DNA of 64,000 nucleotides, from positions 62,001 through 126,000 of the forward strand of contig NZ_QNRI01000001.1 of the NCBI RefSeq assembly GCF_003315295.1, in the 5' to 3' direction. A program made the translations under genes and the position numbers. The stretch is from Paraliobacillus ryukyuensis (lineage in GTDB: Bacteria; Bacillota; Bacilli; Bacillales; Amphibacillaceae). The first letter of the stretch is position 1. Each line of letters starts with the position of its first letter. Under the pieces are notes generated by a model. It saw nothing but the letters and a program-made list of their open reading frames with translations, searched no databases and was not told the origin of the DNA. Positions 1-10,509 of the stretch are shown here, one piece after another.

Positions 1-233
1 AACTACATGACCAGATAGAAGAAAAATATCCTGGTTTAAGTCGAGGGGTATCCCAACAAGGTGGTGCTGGAAGGAATGGTGTATACAACCAAAATTTATC
101 AGACAATGCTATTTTGATAGAGGTGGGTGGGGTTGATAACACGTTAACCGAACTTTATCGCTCGGCAGATGTACTTGCTGAAGTGTTTAGTAAGTATTAT
201 TGGGATGCAGAAGCCGTTCAGGAGGATAGTTAA
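1..233 (+). CDS. spoIIP: Stage II sporulation protein P, C-terminal 76 residues (partial)
   Basis: The gene runs in from upstream of the window, reading from base 3 to a TAA at 231-233. The visible residues include NGVYNQNLS and ILIEVGGVDNTLTELYRSA, the conserved end of the SpoIIP amidase/endopeptidase. In the family this enzyme cleaves septal peptidoglycan with SpoIID and SpoIIM during forespore engulfment. The neighbour order (spoIIP, yqxA, lepA) is that of B. subtilis, which supports the call. The start and the N-terminal half cannot be judged. Confidence 0.9.
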   Translation, partial: LHDQIEEKYPGLSRGVSQQGGAGRNGVYNQNLSDNAILIEVGGVDNTLTELYRSADVLAEVFSKYYWDAEAVQEDS

Positions 234-255
234 AATTGAAAGGAGCTTATTGATT

Positions 256-567
256 ATGAAAAGTATCATTTATTTATTATTAATTGTTGTTGTTTTTTTA
301 AGTGGTCTGCTAATTGGTGGGAACAATAATCAAAGTGTGGTGCAAGAGCCAATTAAACAAACAATGGTAAATACAGTACAACCAGCTAATCCGGCTTCTT
401 TAGTGCAAGAAAACACAGAAAATAAGGCTGTTGCTCAACCACGTAACAATAAGAACCAATCTATACCGGTGACAGAAAAGGCAGCAAAAGTTGTCGAGAA
501 TACGTCGGTATGGTTTTACGACCGACTATTACAAGCAACGTATCAGTTCTCTGAATTATTTATATAA
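256..567 (+). CDS. yqxA: YqxA-family small membrane-anchored protein
   Basis: This 103-residue protein has an N-terminal hydrophobic segment (about residues 3-20), then a polar, Gln/Asn-rich linker and an aromatic C-terminal end (VWFYDRLLQATYQFSELF). I chose the ATG at 256 because AAAGGAG lies about 10 bases upstream; an in-frame reading exists further upstream but has no ribosome site. Position between spoIIP and lepA is that of B. subtilis yqxA. The function is unknown, and the topology suggests one membrane anchor with an outside tail. Confidence 0.75.
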   Translation: MKSIIYLLLIVVVFLSGLLIGGNNNQSVVQEPIKQTMVNTVQPANPASLVQENTENKAVAQPRNNKNQSIPVTEKAAKVVENTSVWFYDRLLQATYQFSELFI

Positions 568-682
568 AACGTTTGGGGAATGAAGTAAATATGGAAAGAA
601 ATCGTAACCAAGTCGATAGTAGGAAATCACACGATTATATTCTAGTGTAATCATTGTATCAAAAGGAATAGCTCGAAAATAA

Positions 683-711
683 TTGAATCATCGCCGTTTC
701 ACTGCTATAAT
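683..711 (+). promoter_or_regulatory. Sigma-A-type promoter for lepA
   Basis: TTGAAT at 683-688 and a perfect TATAAT at 706-711 are separated by 17 bases, about 40 bases before the lepA start. This is consistent with a vegetative promoter giving lepA expression independent of the upstream sporulation gene. Confidence 0.6.
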
Positions 712-749
712 CTTACTTAGTATGTGCTCGAAAAATAGGAGTGAATGAA

Positions 750-2564
750 GTGTCAAACAAACGAGACCAAAAACGAGTTCGTAATTTTTCGATTATTGCC
801 CACATAGATCACGGCAAATCGACGCTTGCGGATCGAATTTTAGAGAGAACAAAAGCATTAACTCAAAGAGAAATGAAAGAACAGTTTTTAGATGCAATGG
901 ATTTAGAACGTGAACGCGGAATAACAATTAAATTAAATGCAGTCCAATTAAAATACCAACATAAAGATAATGAAGAATATTTGTTTCACTTAATTGACAC
1001 CCCAGGACACGTGGATTTTACATATGAGGTATCTCGTAGTTTAGCAGCATGTGAAGGTGCTATCTTAGTTGTCGATGCAGCACAAGGGATCGAAGCCCAA
1101 ACATTAGCTAATGTGTATCTTGCCTTAGATAACGATTTAGAAATAATACCTGTAATTAATAAAATTGATTTACCTGGTGCGGATCCGGAACGTGTCAAAC
1201 AAGAAATCACCGATGTTATTGGAATTGATGGTGATGAGGCGATCCTTGCAAGTGCAAAAGATGGTATTGGTATTGAGGAGATATTAGATCGAATTGTCGA
1301 GGTAATTCCACCTCCACAAGGTGAACCAGAGGAACCATTAAAAGGGTTAATTTTTGATTCCTTATACGATTCTTACCGCGGTGTCGTGGCATACGTTTGT
1401 ATTAAAGAGGGTTCTGTTAAAGTAGGCGATCAAATTAAGATGATGGCTACTGGAAAAACCTTTGAAGTGAATGAAGTGGGTGTTTTCACTCCAAAACCAC
1501 ATCCTTTAAAAGAACTTACTGTTGGAGAAGTGGGTTACTTAACAGCTTCAATTAAAAATGTAGGGGATTCTAGAGTGGGAGATACCATTACGTTAGCCAA
1601 TAATCCAGCATCTGAACCATTACCTGGTTATCGTAGATTAAACCCAATGGTGTTCTGTGGCTTGTACCCGGTAGATTCTAACAATTATAATGACTTGAGA
1701 GAAGCTTTGGAACGACTTGAATTGAATGATTCATCCCTTCAGTATGAGGCGGAAACATCTCAAGCATTAGGATTTGGATTCCGTTGTGGATTTTTAGGGA
1801 TGCTACATATGGAAATTATCCAAGAGCGAATTGAACGCGAATTCAAGATCGACTTGATTACAACAGCACCAAGCGTAATTTATCAAGTAACAAAAACAGA
1901 TGGCACAGACGTCTCTATTGACAATCCATCCTTTATGCCGGACAATCAGTCGATTCAAGAAGTTAGTGAACCATTTGTGAAAGCAATGATTATGGTGCCA
2001 AACGATTATGTAGGATCGGTTATGGAATTGTGTCAAAAGAAACGTGGTAATTTTCTAGATATGCAATATTTAGATGATAGCCGTGTCAATATTATTTATG
2101 AAATTCCTTTATCAGAGATCGTATTTGAGTTCTTTGATACTTTGAAATCACAAACAAAAGGGTATGCATCATTTGACTATGAAATGATTGGGTATCGCTC
2201 ATCTAATTTAGTGAAAATGGATATTTGGTTAAATGGAGATACCATTGACGCATTATCGTTTATTGTACACCGTGATTTTGCTTATGATAGAGGGAAACAA
2301 ATTGTTGAAAAATTAAAAGATCTAATTCCGAGACAACAGTTTGAAGTACCTGTTCAGGCTGCAATAGGAAACAAAATTGTTGCGCGTTCTACTATTAAAG
2401 CGATGCGTAAAAACGTACTCTCCAAATGTTACGGTGGGGATATATCACGTAAGCGGAAGCTATTAGAGAAGCAAAAAGAAGGGAAAAAACGGATGAAAAT
2501 GGTTGGATCTGTTGAAGTACCTCAAGAAGCCTTTATGGCGGTATTGCGGATGGACGATGAATAA
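750..2564 (+). CDS. lepA: Elongation factor 4 (LepA), ribosomal back-translocase GTPase
   Basis: This 604-residue translational GTPase acts on the ribosome; family work assigns it back-translocation or roles in subunit biogenesis under stress. The G1 motif AHIDHGKST lies near residue 17, G3 DTPGHVD near 80 and NKID near 134. The LepA-specific C-terminal domain ends in a basic stretch ([18 protein letters not shown]). I prefer the GTG at 750, with TAGGAGTGA just upstream, over a GTG at 741 that overlaps that ribosome site. Length matches the family. It is followed by a hairpin terminator. Confidence 0.97.
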   Translation: MSNKRDQKRVRNFSIIAHIDHGKSTLADRILERTKALTQREMKEQFLDAMDLERERGITIKLNAVQLKYQHKDNEEYLFHLIDTPGHVDFTYEVSRSLAACEGAILVVDAAQGIEAQTLANVYLALDNDLEIIPVINKIDLPGADPERVKQEITDVIGIDGDEAILASAKDGIGIEEILDRIVEVIPPPQGEPEEPLKGLIFDSLYDSYRGVVAYVCIKEGSVKVGDQIKMMATGKTFEVNEVGVFTPKPHPLKELTVGEVGYLTASIKNVGDSRVGDTITLANNPASEPLPGYRRLNPMVFCGLYPVDSNNYNDLREALERLELNDSSLQYEAETSQALGFGFRCGFLGMLHMEIIQERIEREFKIDLITTAPSVIYQVTKTDGTDVSIDNPSFMPDNQSIQEVSEPFVKAMIMVPNDYVGSVMELCQKKRGNFLDMQYLDDSRVNIIYEIPLSEIVFEFFDTLKSQTKGYASFDYEMIGYRSSNLVKMDIWLNGDTIDALSFIVHRDFAYDRGKQIVEKLKDLIPRQQFEVPVQAAIGNKIVARSTIKAMRKNVLSKCYGGDISRKRKLLEKQKEGKKRMKMVGSVEVPQEAFMAVLRMDDE

Positions 2565-2571
2565 ACAACAA

Positions 2572-2605
2572 AACCCTTGCTAATTAGATGGCAAGGGTTC
2601 TATTA
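2572..2605 (+). terminator. Terminator after lepA
   Basis: AACCCTTGC (2572-2580) and GCAAGGGTT (2591-2599) form a perfect 9-bp stem with a 10-base loop. The T-tract is weak and interrupted (CTATTATT). Confidence 0.7.
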
Positions 2606-2693
2606 TTAATCAAATCAAAATAGTGTACGAAATGGAATCTCTTATTTACAATATATCAAAGAGGTAAATAAATTGAAAGGAAAGGTGAGCTAG

Positions 2694-3845
2694 ATGACAT
2701 CTGCTGTATATATTCACATCCCTTTCTGTGAAAAAATATGCCATTACTGTGATTTTACAAAGTTCTTTTATGATGAAAAAATGGCTGACGATTATTTAAT
2801 AGCTTTAGAAAAAGAAATCGCCACCTATATTATAGAGCCACAGCAACCGATGCGAACCATATTTGTTGGTGGGGGAACCCCAACTTCATTAAACATGCGA
2901 CAATTAAAAAAGTTACTATCTATCATTGATTTTTACTTTGATATTAGCCAAGTAGAAGAATTCACATTTGAAGCTAATCCTGGTGATATTAGTGAAGATA
3001 AAATTAAACTACTGAATAGTTTTGGTGTGAATCGTATTTCAATGGGGGCACAAGTCTTTGACGATGATTTACTAGAACATCTAGGCCGGCTCCATCGCAT
3101 TAAAGACGTTTATCGAAATGTGAATGATCTGAAAAAAAATGGTATTTCTAACATTAGCATTGACCTTATGTATGGTTTGCCAAATCAGACACTAGCAGGG
3201 TTTGAGCAAACAATCAACGAAGCTTTATCGTTTGATTTACCACACTATTCTTCATATTCATTACAGATAGAGCCCAAAACGATCTTTTATCAACGTTACA
3301 ATAAAGGTAAATTACATAAGCCGCCTGAGGAAGTAGAAGCGGCAATGTATGAATTATTAATTGAAAAGATGGAACAAAAAGGTAAACTGCAGTACGAAAT
3401 AAGTAATTTTGCAAAACTAGGATTCGAAAGTAAGCATAATTTAACCTATTGGGACAATGACTATTATTATGGATTTGGTGCTGGTGCCCATGGGTATCTT
3501 CCAAATCAACGCATTATTAATCTTAGACCTTTTCCGGCATATGTAAAACAAGCATCAGAAACCGGGAGACCCGTATTGCATACTGAACCAATCGGGCGAA
3601 AAGAACAAATTGAAGAAGAACTTTTCCTTGGTTTACGTAAACGGTCTGGTGTTAAATTTAATACATTTGAAGAAAAATTTAATGTGTCACTAACGTCCAT
3701 CTATCAACAAGAGTTAGCGCAATTAAGACAGAAAAAATGGATTGAACAAGATCAGTATGGTATTCGATTAACAAAACAAGGACAATTATTTGGTAATGAA
3801 GTTTTTGCGGCATTTTTACTAGAACAAGAACCGTCATTAACATAA
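2694..3845 (+). CDS. hemW: HemW-type radical SAM protein (HemN-like)
   Basis: This 383-residue protein starts at an ATG after GGAAAGGTGAGC. Near residue 12 it has the radical-SAM cluster motif C-x3-C-x2-C (CEKICHYC), followed by FVGGGTPTSL and FEANPGD, which are typical of HemN/HemW proteins. The family was long annotated as oxygen-independent coproporphyrinogen III oxidase. HemW members are now regarded as haem chaperones that insert haem into acceptor proteins. The gene stands alone between terminators, in the same place as in B. subtilis. Confidence 0.93.
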   Translation: MTSAVYIHIPFCEKICHYCDFTKFFYDEKMADDYLIALEKEIATYIIEPQQPMRTIFVGGGTPTSLNMRQLKKLLSIIDFYFDISQVEEFTFEANPGDISEDKIKLLNSFGVNRISMGAQVFDDDLLEHLGRLHRIKDVYRNVNDLKKNGISNISIDLMYGLPNQTLAGFEQTINEALSFDLPHYSSYSLQIEPKTIFYQRYNKGKLHKPPEEVEAAMYELLIEKMEQKGKLQYEISNFAKLGFESKHNLTYWDNDYYYGFGAGAHGYLPNQRIINLRPFPAYVKQASETGRPVLHTEPIGRKEQIEEELFLGLRKRSGVKFNTFEEKFNVSLTSIYQQELAQLRQKKWIEQDQYGIRLTKQGQLFGNEVFAAFLLEQEPSLT

Positions 3846-3849
3846 GTAT

Positions 3850-3885
3850 AAAAGCGCTAATGGAGATATATGCATTAGCGCTTTT
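3850..3885. terminator. Strong bidirectional hairpin after hemW
   Basis: A perfect 13-bp stem (3850-3862 with 3873-3885) and a 10-base loop is flanked by A-rich and T-rich arms. It separates hemW from the heat-shock operon. Confidence 0.85.
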
Positions 3886-3915
3886 ATGCTTTTATAAAGA
3901 AACGGTGCACTTGCA

Positions 3916-3944
3916 TTGACAATTTGAATGGCTTTTGATAATTT
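3916..3944 (+). promoter_or_regulatory. Sigma-A-type promoter of the hrcA operon
   Basis: TTGACA at 3916-3921 is followed after 17 bases by TAATTT at 3939-3944, immediately upstream of the CIRCE operator. The predicted start of transcription lies at about 3951, so repressor on CIRCE would block early elongation or initiation. Confidence 0.6.
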
Positions 3945-3954
3945 AATAATAGAT

Positions 3955-3981
3955 TTAGCACTCAAACAACAAGAGTGCTAA
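3955..3981 (+). promoter_or_regulatory. CIRCE operator (HrcA binding site)
   Basis: TTAGCACTC, a 9-base spacer and GAGTGCTAA form the perfect 9-9-9 CIRCE consensus, 15 bases before the hrcA start. In Firmicutes HrcA binds this site, and GroE-assisted folding of HrcA links repression to chaperone load. Confidence 0.97.
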
Positions 3982-3996
3982 CAGAGGTGATCATCG

Positions 3997-5019
3997 ATGT
4001 TGACAGAAAGACAATTATTTTTATTACAAGTGATTATTGATGAATTCATCCAAACAGCACAACCAATTGGGTCGCGTGCTATTTCCAAAAAGGATGAGGT
4101 AACGTTCAGTCCTGCGACAATTCGAAATGAGATGGCAGACTTAGAGGATTTGGGTTATATCGAAAAGACTCATTCCTCATCTGGAAGAGTGCCTTCTGAA
4201 AAGGGATATCGATTTTATGTAGATCATTTGCTATCTCCTTCTCATCTTTCGCAAGCTGAGTTGCATCTTATTTCAAATACGTTTGAAAATAACATGGTTG
4301 AATTTGAGCAAGTTGTGCAGAAATCTGCTAAGGTACTTTCTGATTTAACCAATTATACATCCATTATATTAGGACCTAAGGTTTACGAGACTACATTGAA
4401 GCAAATCGAAATCATTCAGCTATCCTCATATATGGCCGTAGCTATTCTTGTAACCAATACAGGACATGTGGAACACCGTTCATTTTCTATACCAGAAGAA
4501 ATTAAACCAAGTGATTTAGAGAAATTAGTTAATATTCTAAATCAGCAATTGAGAAACGTACCAATTATTCAGCTGCATGAACGGTTGCAAAAGGAAATAA
4601 CGATGTTAATGCAAAAATATGTGAATGATTTTGATGGAGCTTACCAGTATCTAAAAGCAGCGCTGTTTGACGAACAACCTGTTCAACTTTATGTTGGTGG
4701 AATTACTAATATATTGTTGCAACCAGAGTTTAAAGATGTTAATAAAATACATTCGTTATATTCTGTAATGGAGCAAGAAAATGCAATAGCTAATATGTTA
4801 AGGTCCTATAGCAATGGCATTCACGTTTCGATTGGTCAAGAAAATGTAATGGATGAAATGCAGGACTGTAGTTTAATTACTGCTACTTATTCTCTTGGTG
4901 AAGAACAGTTAGGCACTATTGCATTATTAGGTCCGACTAGAATGGAATATTCACGCGTGATCTCACTATTGCATGTATTATCAAAACGAATGTCACATAC
5001 GTTTGATTCATGGTTTTAA
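3997..5019 (+). CDS. hrcA: Heat-inducible transcription repressor HrcA
   Basis: This 340-residue repressor of class I heat-shock genes starts at an ATG after AGAGGTGATC. The N-terminal winged-helix DNA-binding region contains SPATIRNEMADLEDLGYIEK and the following SSGRVPSEKGYRFYVD, both hallmarks of HrcA. The C-terminal half is the dimerisation/inserted domain. It is the first gene after the CIRCE site and so is autoregulated. The length is normal and no lesions are seen. Confidence 0.97.
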   Translation: MLTERQLFLLQVIIDEFIQTAQPIGSRAISKKDEVTFSPATIRNEMADLEDLGYIEKTHSSSGRVPSEKGYRFYVDHLLSPSHLSQAELHLISNTFENNMVEFEQVVQKSAKVLSDLTNYTSIILGPKVYETTLKQIEIIQLSSYMAVAILVTNTGHVEHRSFSIPEEIKPSDLEKLVNILNQQLRNVPIIQLHERLQKEITMLMQKYVNDFDGAYQYLKAALFDEQPVQLYVGGITNILLQPEFKDVNKIHSLYSVMEQENAIANMLRSYSNGIHVSIGQENVMDEMQDCSLITATYSLGEEQLGTIALLGPTRMEYSRVISLLHVLSKRMSHTFDSWF

Positions 5020-5184
5020 ATGCGTATTCTAGGGAACACTTACAACGTATTTAATAAAATTTTGGAGAAGTGTTTTCTGAAAAACAACATCTTTATTTTA
5101 AATTGCTTTATTTCAACTAATTTTCATGTTATATTCTAAAATGTTTGATTTATCTTATTTATGAAATTGGAGGAGGTGACCGTC

Positions 5185-5748
5185 ATGGAAGAGAATAAAG
5201 AAAAAAACGAACAGGACACGGTAGAAGAAGTAGAAAATACAGAACAAGAAATTATTGATGATCCTGCAAGTCAAGCTGAAACAACCACAACTGAAAAAGA
5301 CGGTGCGTTGGAAAAACTTGAGCAAGAAAAAGATGAAATTTATCAAAAATACCTGCGACTCCAAGCAGAATATGATAATTTTCGAAAAAGAACACAAAAA
5401 GAAAAAGAAGCTGATCGTAAATATAGGTCACAGTCGCTTATCACTGAATTGCTGCCAATTGTTGATAATTTTGAACGTGCACTTCAGACAAAAGTTGAAG
5501 ATGATAGTGCCAAACAGTTTGTTGAAGGAATAAATATGGTATATCGTCAATTAACGGACGTATTACAAAAAGAAGGCGTAGAAGAAATAGAAACAACAGG
5601 TGTAGCATTCGATCCGCATTTGCATCAAGCAGTAATGCAAGTGGAAGATGACAATTACGACTCCAATATTGTAGTAGAAGAACTACAAAAAGGATATAAA
5701 TTAAAAGATAAAGTTATTCGACCAGCAATGGTTAAAGTGAATCAGTAA
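5185..5748 (+). CDS. grpE: GrpE nucleotide exchange factor of DnaK
   Basis: This protein of 187 residues has a very acidic N-terminus, a long coiled-coil helix (about residues 45-85, with [12 protein letters not shown]) and the C-terminal beta domain ending HPAM-like ([12 protein letters not shown]). GrpE releases ADP from DnaK and acts as a thermosensor. I chose the ATG at 5185, seven bases after GGAGGAGGTGACC. An ATG at 5161 exists in frame but precedes that ribosome site. The 165-base gap after hrcA shows no clear terminator. Confidence 0.95.
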   Translation: MEENKEKNEQDTVEEVENTEQEIIDDPASQAETTTTEKDGALEKLEQEKDEIYQKYLRLQAEYDNFRKRTQKEKEADRKYRSQSLITELLPIVDNFERALQTKVEDDSAKQFVEGINMVYRQLTDVLQKEGVEEIETTGVAFDPHLHQAVMQVEDDNYDSNIVVEELQKGYKLKDKVIRPAMVKVNQ

Positions 5749-7611
<1,863 letters not shown>

Positions 7612-7639
7612 GTTTTATTCGTAAGATTAAACTAGTTGA

Positions 7640-7680
7640 AAAAGTCAAAGTCAGGTTTCACTTGGCTTTGGCTTTTCCTT
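7640..7680 (+). terminator. Hairpin between dnaK and dnaJ (partial terminator or mRNA 3' stabiliser)
   Basis: AAAAGTCAAAGTCAG (7640-7654) pairs through G-U wobbles with TTGGCTTTGGCTTTT (7662-7676), with a 7-base loop and a short T-rich tail. It probably lowers read-through from dnaK into dnaJ. It may not be a full stop. Confidence 0.5.
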
Positions 7681-7741
7681 TGTATATCACGAAGCAGAAT
7701 ATATGGAAAATAGCTTTTAAGACACAACAAGAATACAGTAT

Positions 7742-7771
7742 TTGCTCATTACAGTAATTCAATGTTATGAT
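7742..7771 (+). promoter_or_regulatory. Possible separate promoter for dnaJ
   Basis: TTGCTC at 7742-7747 and TATGAT at 7766-7771 are 18 bases apart and lie 39 bases before the dnaJ start, in a 199-base gap after the dnaK hairpin. The -35 match is only moderate. Confidence 0.35.
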
Positions 7772-7810
7772 AAAATCTATGTTAACAAGAGTCGGGAGAG
7801 TGATGTCGCA

Positions 7811-8731
7811 GTGAGTAAAAGAGACTATTATGAGGTACTAGGTGTCTCTAAAGATGCATCAAAAGATGAAGTAAAGAAAGCATATCGAAAACTAGCTAGA
7901 AAGTATCATCCAGATGTGAACAAAGAAGATGGTGCTGCAGATAAATTTAAAGAGGCAAAGGAAGCTTATGAAGTATTAAGTGATGACCAAAAACGTGCGC
8001 AGTATGATCAATTTGGACATAACGGCCCACAAAGTCAAGGCTTTGGTGGATTCGGTGGCGCCCAAGATTTTGGCGGATTTGAAGATATATTTGATATGTT
8101 CTTTGGTGGGGGTCGTCGTCGAGATCCGAATGCACCAAGAAAAGGTGCTGATCTTCAATACAGAATGATTTTAAATTTTGAAGAAGCGATCTTTGGAAAA
8201 GAAACGGATATTCAAATACCTAAAGAGGGGTCAAGTGGAACAAGAAAAATTCATGTAAATATTCCTGCGGGTATAGACCACGGGCAACAAATTAGAGTTG
8301 CTGGTCAGGGTGAAGCTGGTGCGAACGGTGGACCTGCTGGTGATTTATATGTTGTTGTTCAAGTTAGAACACATGAATTCTATCAACGTGAAGGAGATCA
8401 TATTTTCTGTGAAATGCCAGTTACGTTTACACAAGCTTCTTTAGGTGATGAAATTGAAGTTCCTACGGTTCATGGAAAAGTAAAACTTAAAATCCCTGCT
8501 GGTACACAAAATGGTAAAACATTCCGCTTAAAAGGTAAAGGTGCTCCAAATGTTCGTGGTTATGGCCACGGTGATCAACTAGTGAAAATCCATGTAGTAA
8601 CACCAACTAATCTCAATAGTAGACAAAAAGAGCTACTGCGGGAGTTTAACGAAATCAGCAAGAATGAACCATTAGATGAACATGAGAACTCTTTTTTTCA
8701 ACGTGTAAAACGCGCGTTTAAAGGGGAGTAA
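7811..8731 (+). CDS. dnaJ: DnaJ co-chaperone lacking the zinc-finger domain
   Basis: A 306-residue J-protein starting at GTG 7811 (GGGAG about 12 bases upstream). The J domain ([17 protein letters not shown] motif in KYHPDVNK) is followed by a Gly/Phe region (about residues 70-105) and both C-terminal substrate-binding domains with [10 protein letters not shown] and the [13 protein letters not shown] end. The cysteine-rich domain with four CxxCxGxG repeats, expected after the EIP-like segment near residue 135, is absent. [11 protein letters not shown] joins directly to [10 protein letters not shown], and there is no cysteine pair anywhere. Bacillus DnaJ proteins are about 375 residues. The frame is intact, so this reads as a functional type II (CbpA-like) architecture in the canonical dnaJ position. 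An assembly deletion is the alternative. Confidence 0.93.
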   Translation: MSKRDYYEVLGVSKDASKDEVKKAYRKLARKYHPDVNKEDGAADKFKEAKEAYEVLSDDQKRAQYDQFGHNGPQSQGFGGFGGAQDFGGFEDIFDMFFGGGRRRDPNAPRKGADLQYRMILNFEEAIFGKETDIQIPKEGSSGTRKIHVNIPAGIDHGQQIRVAGQGEAGANGGPAGDLYVVVQVRTHEFYQREGDHIFCEMPVTFTQASLGDEIEVPTVHGKVKLKIPAGTQNGKTFRLKGKGAPNVRGYGHGDQLVKIHVVTPTNLNSRQKELLREFNEISKNEPLDEHENSFFQRVKRAFKGE

Positions 8732-8795
8732 TTCATAATAATTGGTTTGGCATTAGCCTTGTATTAAATAAAACCAAAGAAATGAGTTGATTTTC

Positions 8796-9731
8796 TTGAA
8801 ATGGTCTGAATTATGTATCCACACCACTAATGAAGCAATTGAACCGATTTCAAATATCTTGCATGAAGCAGGTGCAAGTGGTGTTGTAATTGAGGACTCA
8901 GAGGAGTTAGACAAAGACCGTTCCACTGATTTAGGCGAAATGTATGAGTTGAATCCTGAAGATTTTCCGGAAGAAGGCGTTTTGTTAAAAGCTTATTTAC
9001 CAGTCAATAGTTTTTTAGGAGAGACAGTTGATCAAATTAAGCAAGCAATTAATAATTTATTGCTATATGATATTGATCTGGGATTAAATCATATTACCGT
9101 GAGCGAAGTAAATGAAGAAGAATGGGCCACTGCTTGGAAAAAATACTATAAACCTGTTAAAATTTCTGAAAAAATAACTATTACACCTACTTGGGAAGAC
9201 TATACCCCAGTTTCAAGTGATGAACTTATCATTGAATTAGATCCAGGTATGGCTTTTGGTACCGGAACACATCCTACGACGGTGTTAAGTATCCAAGCAT
9301 TAGAACAGTATATCCAAAAAGGGCAAACAGCGATTGATGTCGGTACAGGGTCTGGTGTACTTAGTATCGCTGCTGCCTTGCTTGGGGCTGAGCGAGTTTA
9401 TGCGTATGATTTAGATGACACAGCAGTAAAAGTTAGCAAAATTAATACGAAGGTCAACAAAGTCGATGATCAGATTCAAGTGAAACAGAATAATTTGTTG
9501 AATAATGTCGACCACGAGCCGGATATTATTGTAGCAAATATTTTAGCAGAAATTATTATGCGTTTTGAAAAAGATGCGTATCGTTTACTTAAACCTGGTG
9601 GTATCTTTATCACGTCGGGAATTATTCAGGCGAAAAAAGGACAAGTAAAACAAGCACTCGTTGACGCTGGTTTTACCATTGTTGAAGTCAATCAAATGGA
9701 AGATTGGATTTGTATCATCGCTAAAAAGTAA
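8796..9731 (+). CDS. prmA: Ribosomal protein L11 methyltransferase PrmA
   Basis: A class I SAM-dependent methyltransferase of 311 residues that in the family trimethylates lysines of ribosomal protein L11. The SAM motif I is [13 protein letters not shown] near residue 177, preceded by the family motif [15 protein letters not shown]. The catalytic-site motif VANILAEII lies near residue 245. I chose the TTG at 8796 ([11 protein letters not shown]), which agrees with family N-termini, although the ribosome site (GAAATGAG) is weak. It lies 64 bases downstream of dnaJ, probably in the same transcript. Confidence 0.93.
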   Translation: MKWSELCIHTTNEAIEPISNILHEAGASGVVIEDSEELDKDRSTDLGEMYELNPEDFPEEGVLLKAYLPVNSFLGETVDQIKQAINNLLLYDIDLGLNHITVSEVNEEEWATAWKKYYKPVKISEKITITPTWEDYTPVSSDELIIELDPGMAFGTGTHPTTVLSIQALEQYIQKGQTAIDVGTGSGVLSIAAALLGAERVYAYDLDDTAVKVSKINTKVNKVDDQIQVKQNNLLNNVDHEPDIIVANILAEIIMRFEKDAYRLLKPGGIFITSGIIQAKKGQVKQALVDAGFTIVEVNQMEDWICIIAKK

Positions 9732-9757
9732 GGAAATAGAAGAAAGCAGGTAAAGTA

Positions 9758-10504
9758 ATGCAACATTATTTTGTTCCACTAGATCGATGGACTCAAGAAG
9801 AAGTAACGATAACAGGGGATGATGTTCATCACATTGTAAGAGTGATGCGCATGAACATTGATGACGAATTTTATTGTAACCGTCCGGATGGAAAGGTTGC
9901 TTTTTGTAAAATTACAGCCATCCAAGATGATACAGTGATCGCTCAAATTCTACATTGGAGTGAAACAAATGTAGAGATGCCAGCTAATATTACCATTGCA
10001 CAGGCTTTTCCCAAAGGTGATAAGCTCGATTTGATTATGCAAAAAGGTACGGAATTAGGAGCTGCATCTTTCTTACTTTTTGAGGGTGAACGGTCAATCG
10101 TAAAATGGGATCAAAAAAAGGTAGATAAAAAACTTCAGCGTTATAATAAAATTGTTAAAGAAGCAGCAGAACAGTCTCACCGCTCGTTATTACCAACAAT
10201 CACAGTATTATCCAACTTTGCTGAGCTTTCTCAAGTCACATTTGATCATAAATTTGTTGCATATGAAGAAACAACTCGATCGATGACAAGCAAGAGATTA
10301 CAGGAAGTATTTAAACAGATTCAACCTGGAGAACGTGTATTAATTTGTATTGGTCCTGAAGGTGGCTTCTCCGAAAAAGAGATAGATTTATTAAAACAAC
10401 ATGAATTTCAATGTATACGATTAGGTCCTAGAATTCTTAGAACAGAAACTGCTGGATTATATGCGTTGGCAAGTTTGTCCTATCATCTTGAAGAAACGGA
10501 GTGA
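9758..10504 (+). CDS. rsmE: 16S rRNA (uracil-1498-N3)-methyltransferase RsmE
   Basis: This 248-residue SPOUT-class methyltransferase has an N-terminal PUA-like domain (HHIVRVMRM) and a C-terminal knotted domain with the SAM-binding segments IGPEGGFSEKE and LGPRILRTETA. It methylates U1498 of 16S rRNA. The ATG at 9758 follows AGCAGGTAAAG. Its 3' end lies five bases before the mtaB start, so coupled translation is likely. Confidence 0.94.
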   Translation: MQHYFVPLDRWTQEEVTITGDDVHHIVRVMRMNIDDEFYCNRPDGKVAFCKITAIQDDTVIAQILHWSETNVEMPANITIAQAFPKGDKLDLIMQKGTELGAASFLLFEGERSIVKWDQKKVDKKLQRYNKIVKEAAEQSHRSLLPTITVLSNFAELSQVTFDHKFVAYEETTRSMTSKRLQEVFKQIQPGERVLICIGPEGGFSEKEIDLLKQHEFQCIRLGPRILRTETAGLYALASLSYHLEETE

Positions 10505-10509
10505 TTGGT

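Noticed and set aside
568-682. Short frame of 19 codons (MERNRNQVDSRK) after yqxA
   Set aside because: Too short, with no recognisable family and no adequate ribosome site.
1803-2036. Open frame antisense to lepA
   Set aside because: It is fully inside lepA on the other strand, low in charge balance and without a start signal. The same holds for the many other antisense frames in the window.
8216-8250. A frameshift or pseudogene as the reason for the short DnaJ
   Set aside because: The reading frame is continuous and both flanking domains are well conserved, so the gene looks functional. An assembly deletion remains possible and is stated in the finding.
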